A stretch of DNA of 8,545 nt from Chitinophagaceae bacterium UBA4412 (lineage in GTDB: Bacteria > Bacteroidota > Bacteroidia > Chitinophagales > Chitinophagaceae). Of this stretch, positions 6,615 through 8,545 are shown piece after piece. Location: NCBI GenBank assembly GCA_002400445.1, contig DGQO01000015.1, forward strand, positions 1-8,545, read 5' to 3'. The notes under the pieces were generated by a model. It was not told the origin of the DNA and ran no database searches. It saw only the letters and a list, made by a program, of their open reading frames with translations. Numbering within the stretch: the first letter of the stretch is position 1; the number at the start of each line of letters is the position of its first letter. Position numbers and translations under genes: made by a program.

Positions 6615-7838
6615 TTACTCGATGGGTTCTTCTGTTTGGAAGTAATTGCCGAAAAGATTTACCAGTTGGTAGGCTTTATAGATGTTATGATTATCCCGGT
6701 TTCCTAAAACGATGATGGTAGCGTCTTCATCAAAAAGACGAATGAAGGCTGCATTATTACCATGCCACCATCCATTGTGAAAAACAACTTTTTTATCATT
6801 AGGATAGTGATTCATTCTCCAGCCTAAGCCATAGTTTTTTACACCCGGCCGCTCGTTGCTATAAGGCATATAAGCAGTGTCCATTGTTGGTTTGGATAGT
6901 ACCAGGTGTGCTGTGAGGGCACGATCCCATTTGAGCAAATCCTCTGGAGTGGAGTAAATGTTTTTATCTCCGTAAACATAATCGAGATAATTATTCGGAA
7001 TGGCTCTCCCTGAGCGGTCAAAATTAGGATGTACTGTGGCCGAGTCTGCGAGAGTGTACACAAAGCTGTGATTCATCTGCAGCGGTTTGAAAAAATGCTC
7101 TTGTAAAAAATCCGGGTATGATTGGCCTGAAACTTTTTCAATGATTAGGGCAAGCAAAGCGAAATTGGTATTGCTATAGCTGAAATTTTTGTTTGCAGCT
7201 CCAATATCCTTGATGTCTGATTTATGATTAATGAGTGCCTGCAGCACATCGTTATTGGTTGCTTTTTGACGTTGATCCCATTTCAGATCTTCCAAAAAAT
7301 ATGTGTAGTTGGGCAAGCCACTTCGGTGTGTTAAAAGGGTTTGAATGCTGATGCCCGGATAGTCAAATAAGGGAAAGTATTTTTCTACCGGATCCAGCAA
7401 CTGGAGTTTTCCTTCTTCTTTTAATTGTAGAATAGCAGCGGAAGTAAAAGTCTTGCTCACTGACGCAATATGAAAGGCAGTTTGCGCATTGATACTGTCC
7501 CCGCTTTTTAAATTGACCATACCCTGGTAGCGTTCAAACAGGATATTGCCACCCTTGGCTACGAGCATGCCACCATTAAAAATGCCGGGCTTCAGCATAC
7601 TATCGTACCAGCTTGCACAAGCGTCGTGATACCTTGCTTTTTCTGCTGCGGAAATTGGCGTGGGCGCTGGTAGCTGGATAAGACCTTCTGTGCCGTTGTT
7701 TTTTTTATCTTTTGCATTAGGGCCTGAATGGCAAGCCAGTAGTGATATACAGGCCAGGAAGCAAATGAAAGCGAGCTTATAAAATGGATAAAAAATGCCG
7801 GAATGATTCCTTTTTAAGGAATTGCTTGTAAACCCCAT
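6615..7838 (-). CDS. Serine hydrolase, beta-lactamase/class C (PF00144) fold, lipoprotein
   Basis: With ATG at 7838 the product is 407 aa. The N terminus has basic residues, a hydrophobic core and the lipobox SLLAC (Cys36), so it should be anchored in an envelope membrane. Catalytic landmarks of the family are clear: SVSK (S126 nucleophile, K129), YSN (Y221, N223) and HNG (354-356) in the place of the KTG box, followed by WWHGN. Flanking text such as LLTHRSGLPNY and STPEDLLKWDRAL is typical of the AmpC-like peptidase/esterase group, common in Bacteroidota and usually not resistance enzymes. Substrate is unknown; D-amino peptides or esters are possible. The reading frame extends upstream to a TTG at 7901 and an ATG at 7892, but these would overlap serA and put about 20 extra residues ahead of the signal peptide, so 7838 is preferred. 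It reads toward the regulator operon with 131 bp between and no strong terminator, so read-through is possible. Confidence 0.9.
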   Translation of the reverse strand: MGFTSNSLKRNHSGIFYPFYKLAFICFLACISLLACHSGPNAKDKKNNGTEGLIQLPAPTPISAAEKARYHDACASWYDSMLKPGIFNGGMLVAKGGNILFERYQGMVNLKSGDSINAQTAFHIASVSKTFTSAAILQLKEEGKLQLLDPVEKYFPLFDYPGISIQTLLTHRSGLPNYTYFLEDLKWDQRQKATNNDVLQALINHKSDIKDIGAANKNFSYSNTNFALLALIIEKVSGQSYPDFLQEHFFKPLQMNHSFVYTLADSATVHPNFDRSGRAIPNNYLDYVYGDKNIYSTPEDLLKWDRALTAHLVLSKPTMDTAYMPYSNERPGVKNYGLGWRMNHYPNDKKVVFHNGWWHGNNAAFIRLFDEDATIIVLGNRDNHNIYKAYQLVNLFGNYFQTEEPIE

Positions 7839-7859
7839 AATGTCTTTACTTGAATAGAA

Positions 7860-7876
7860 TATCTTTGCGCAAAATA
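7860..7876. promoter_or_regulatory. Divergent promoter element between the hydrolase gene and serA
   Basis: TATCTTTG (7860-7867, plus strand) is an exact TAnnTTTG -7 box. It would start serA transcription near 7873, with a leader of under 20 bases. The same stretch on the minus strand reads TATTTTG (7876 to 7870), one base short of the consensus spacing and suitably placed for the hydrolase start at 7838. The centre, TTTGCGCAAA (7864-7873), is a perfect 10-base palindrome. No good -33 TTG sits 19-21 bases upstream of the serA box, so the call rests on the -7 box and position. Confidence 0.5.
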
Positions 7877-7890
7877 CGTAGATAAAAACC

Positions 7891-8545
7891 ATGCCAGACA
7901 AAAAAAGTACGAGTTACCCAAAGGAGAAAATCAATATTCTTTTTTTAGAGAATGTGAGTGATGTTGCCGTGAATCATTTTAAATCTGGCGGTTACAATAC
8001 CGTGAAAAAATTGAATGGAGCACTCGGGGAAGAAGACCTGATTGCCGCCATTAGGAATGTGCATATTCTCGGTATCCGTAGCAAGACGCAGGTTACCCCA
8101 AGGGTATTAGAAGCCGCAAATAAATTGCAGGCGATTGGTTGCTTTTGTATTGGTACAAACCAGGTGAACCTGCACGCTGCTACGCAAAATGGTGTGGCTG
8201 TTTTTAATGCACCTTATAGTAATACCCGCAGTGTGGCAGAACTTGTCATTGGCGCAGCCATAATGCTCATCAGGAAAATTGTAGATAAAAATAAAGCAGC
8301 CCATGCCGGAATCTGGCTTAAAGAATCCAGTGGGAGTTATGAGTTGCGTGGCAAAACGCTCGGTATTATTGGCTATGGAAATATTGGTAGCCAGTTGAGT
8401 GTGCTGGCAGAATCTATTGGCATGAAAGTGATCTTTTATGATATAGAAACCAAACTCCCGCTGGGTAATGCACAGGCTAAGAAGAGCCTTAAAGACTTAC
8501 TTGCACAGGCCGATATTGTTACCCTGCACGTACCGGAGCTGGAAA
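7891..8545 (+). CDS. serA: D-3-phosphoglycerate dehydrogenase, N-terminal part (cut by window end)
   Basis: 218 codons are visible and the frame is open at the window edge. The enzyme oxidises 3-phosphoglycerate to 3-phosphohydroxypyruvate with NAD+, the first committed step of serine synthesis, in the cytoplasm. The sequence closely follows the E. coli-type SerA: GIRSKTQVT (61-69), LQAIGCFCIGTNQVNL (79-94), VFNAPYSNTRSVAELVIG (104-121), the Rossmann GIIGYGNIG (158-166) and IFYDIETKLPLGNA (181-194). D184 at the end of the second strand fits NAD preference. The catalytic Arg/Glu/His set and the C-terminal ACT domain expected in this class (about 410 aa) lie beyond the window. The ATG at 7891 gives a short N-terminal extension before KINILFLENVS. 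The gene is divergent from the hydrolase, 52 bp from its chosen start. serC, a common neighbour in Bacteroidota, is not on the visible side. Confidence 0.96.
   Translation, partial: MPDKKSTSYPKEKINILFLENVSDVAVNHFKSGGYNTVKKLNGALGEEDLIAAIRNVHILGIRSKTQVTPRVLEAANKLQAIGCFCIGTNQVNLHAATQNGVAVFNAPYSNTRSVAELVIGAAIMLIRKIVDKNKAAHAGIWLKESSGSYELRGKTLGIIGYGNIGSQLSVLAESIGMKVIFYDIETKLPLGNAQAKKSLKDLLAQADIVTLHVPELE

Noticed and set aside
6839..7063. 74-codon minus-strand frame inside the hydrolase gene
   Set aside because: It is an out-of-frame shadow; the hydrolase frame is continuous with all catalytic motifs.
6615..7838. Antibiotic-resistance beta-lactamase
   Set aside because: The fold motifs are those of the broad PF00144 serine hydrolase group. 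HNG in place of KTG and the lipoprotein anchor do not point to a true class C resistance enzyme.
8107..8304. 65-codon minus-strand open frame
   Set aside because: It is antisense to highly conserved serA codons.
1..8545. ECF sigma/anti-sigma pair, CRISPR array, tRNA, rRNA or insertion sequence
   Set aside because: None was seen on either strand. All long frames are explained by the six annotated genes.

Overview
The window looks like the chromosome of a Bacteroidota bacterium, most likely in the Chitinophagaceae/Sphingobacteriia range. The genus assignment is inference from protein style; no rRNA is present. The evidence is an adjacent SusC-like/SusD-like pair, an outer-surface DUF4397-type lipoprotein, start sites without good Shine-Dalgarno sequences, and -7 promoter boxes of the Bacteroidota form TAnnTTTG. 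Base composition is moderate to AT-rich and looks even across the window. I saw no insertion sequence, tRNA, rRNA or CRISPR array.

Layout from left to right: a short gene-free edge (1-88) and a strong hairpin terminator (89-113). Then comes a run of genes all read on the minus strand. In transcription order these are a serine hydrolase of the beta-lactamase/class C fold (7838 to 6615), a DeoR/GlpR-family regulator (6483 to 5734), a SusC-like TonB-dependent transporter (5674 to 2564), a SusD-like lipoprotein of the SusD_2 type (2545 to 932), and a DUF4397-like lipoprotein (901 to 131). The gaps from regulator to susC-like, susC-like to susD-like and susD-like to DUF4397-like are 59, 18 and 30 bp, so these four are very probably one operon ending at the 89-113 hairpin. 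On the plus strand, divergent from the hydrolase, is the start of serA (D-3-phosphoglycerate dehydrogenase, from 7891), cut by the window end after 218 codons.

Working model (inference): SusC/SusD form a lidded outer-membrane importer for an unknown oligomer. The DUF4397-like lipoprotein is an accessory surface protein. The DeoR-type repressor senses a cytoplasmic, probably phosphorylated, breakdown product and controls its own operon. The 131-bp gap upstream of the regulator carries three copies of a motif TGCAAAA(AA)CYGCA, two of them forming an inverted repeat over a candidate -7 box. No copy is present in the 59-bp gap before the susC-like gene, which fits control of the whole operon from the regulator's promoter. 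No glycoside hydrolase, polysaccharide lyase or ECF sigma/anti-sigma pair is in view, so this is not a complete classical polysaccharide utilization locus.

I found no clear evidence of a wholly new system. The most checkable unusual points are the operator cluster, a nearly symmetric promoter between the hydrolase and serA, and the pairing of a DeoR-type regulator with a SusCD importer that lacks degradative enzymes.
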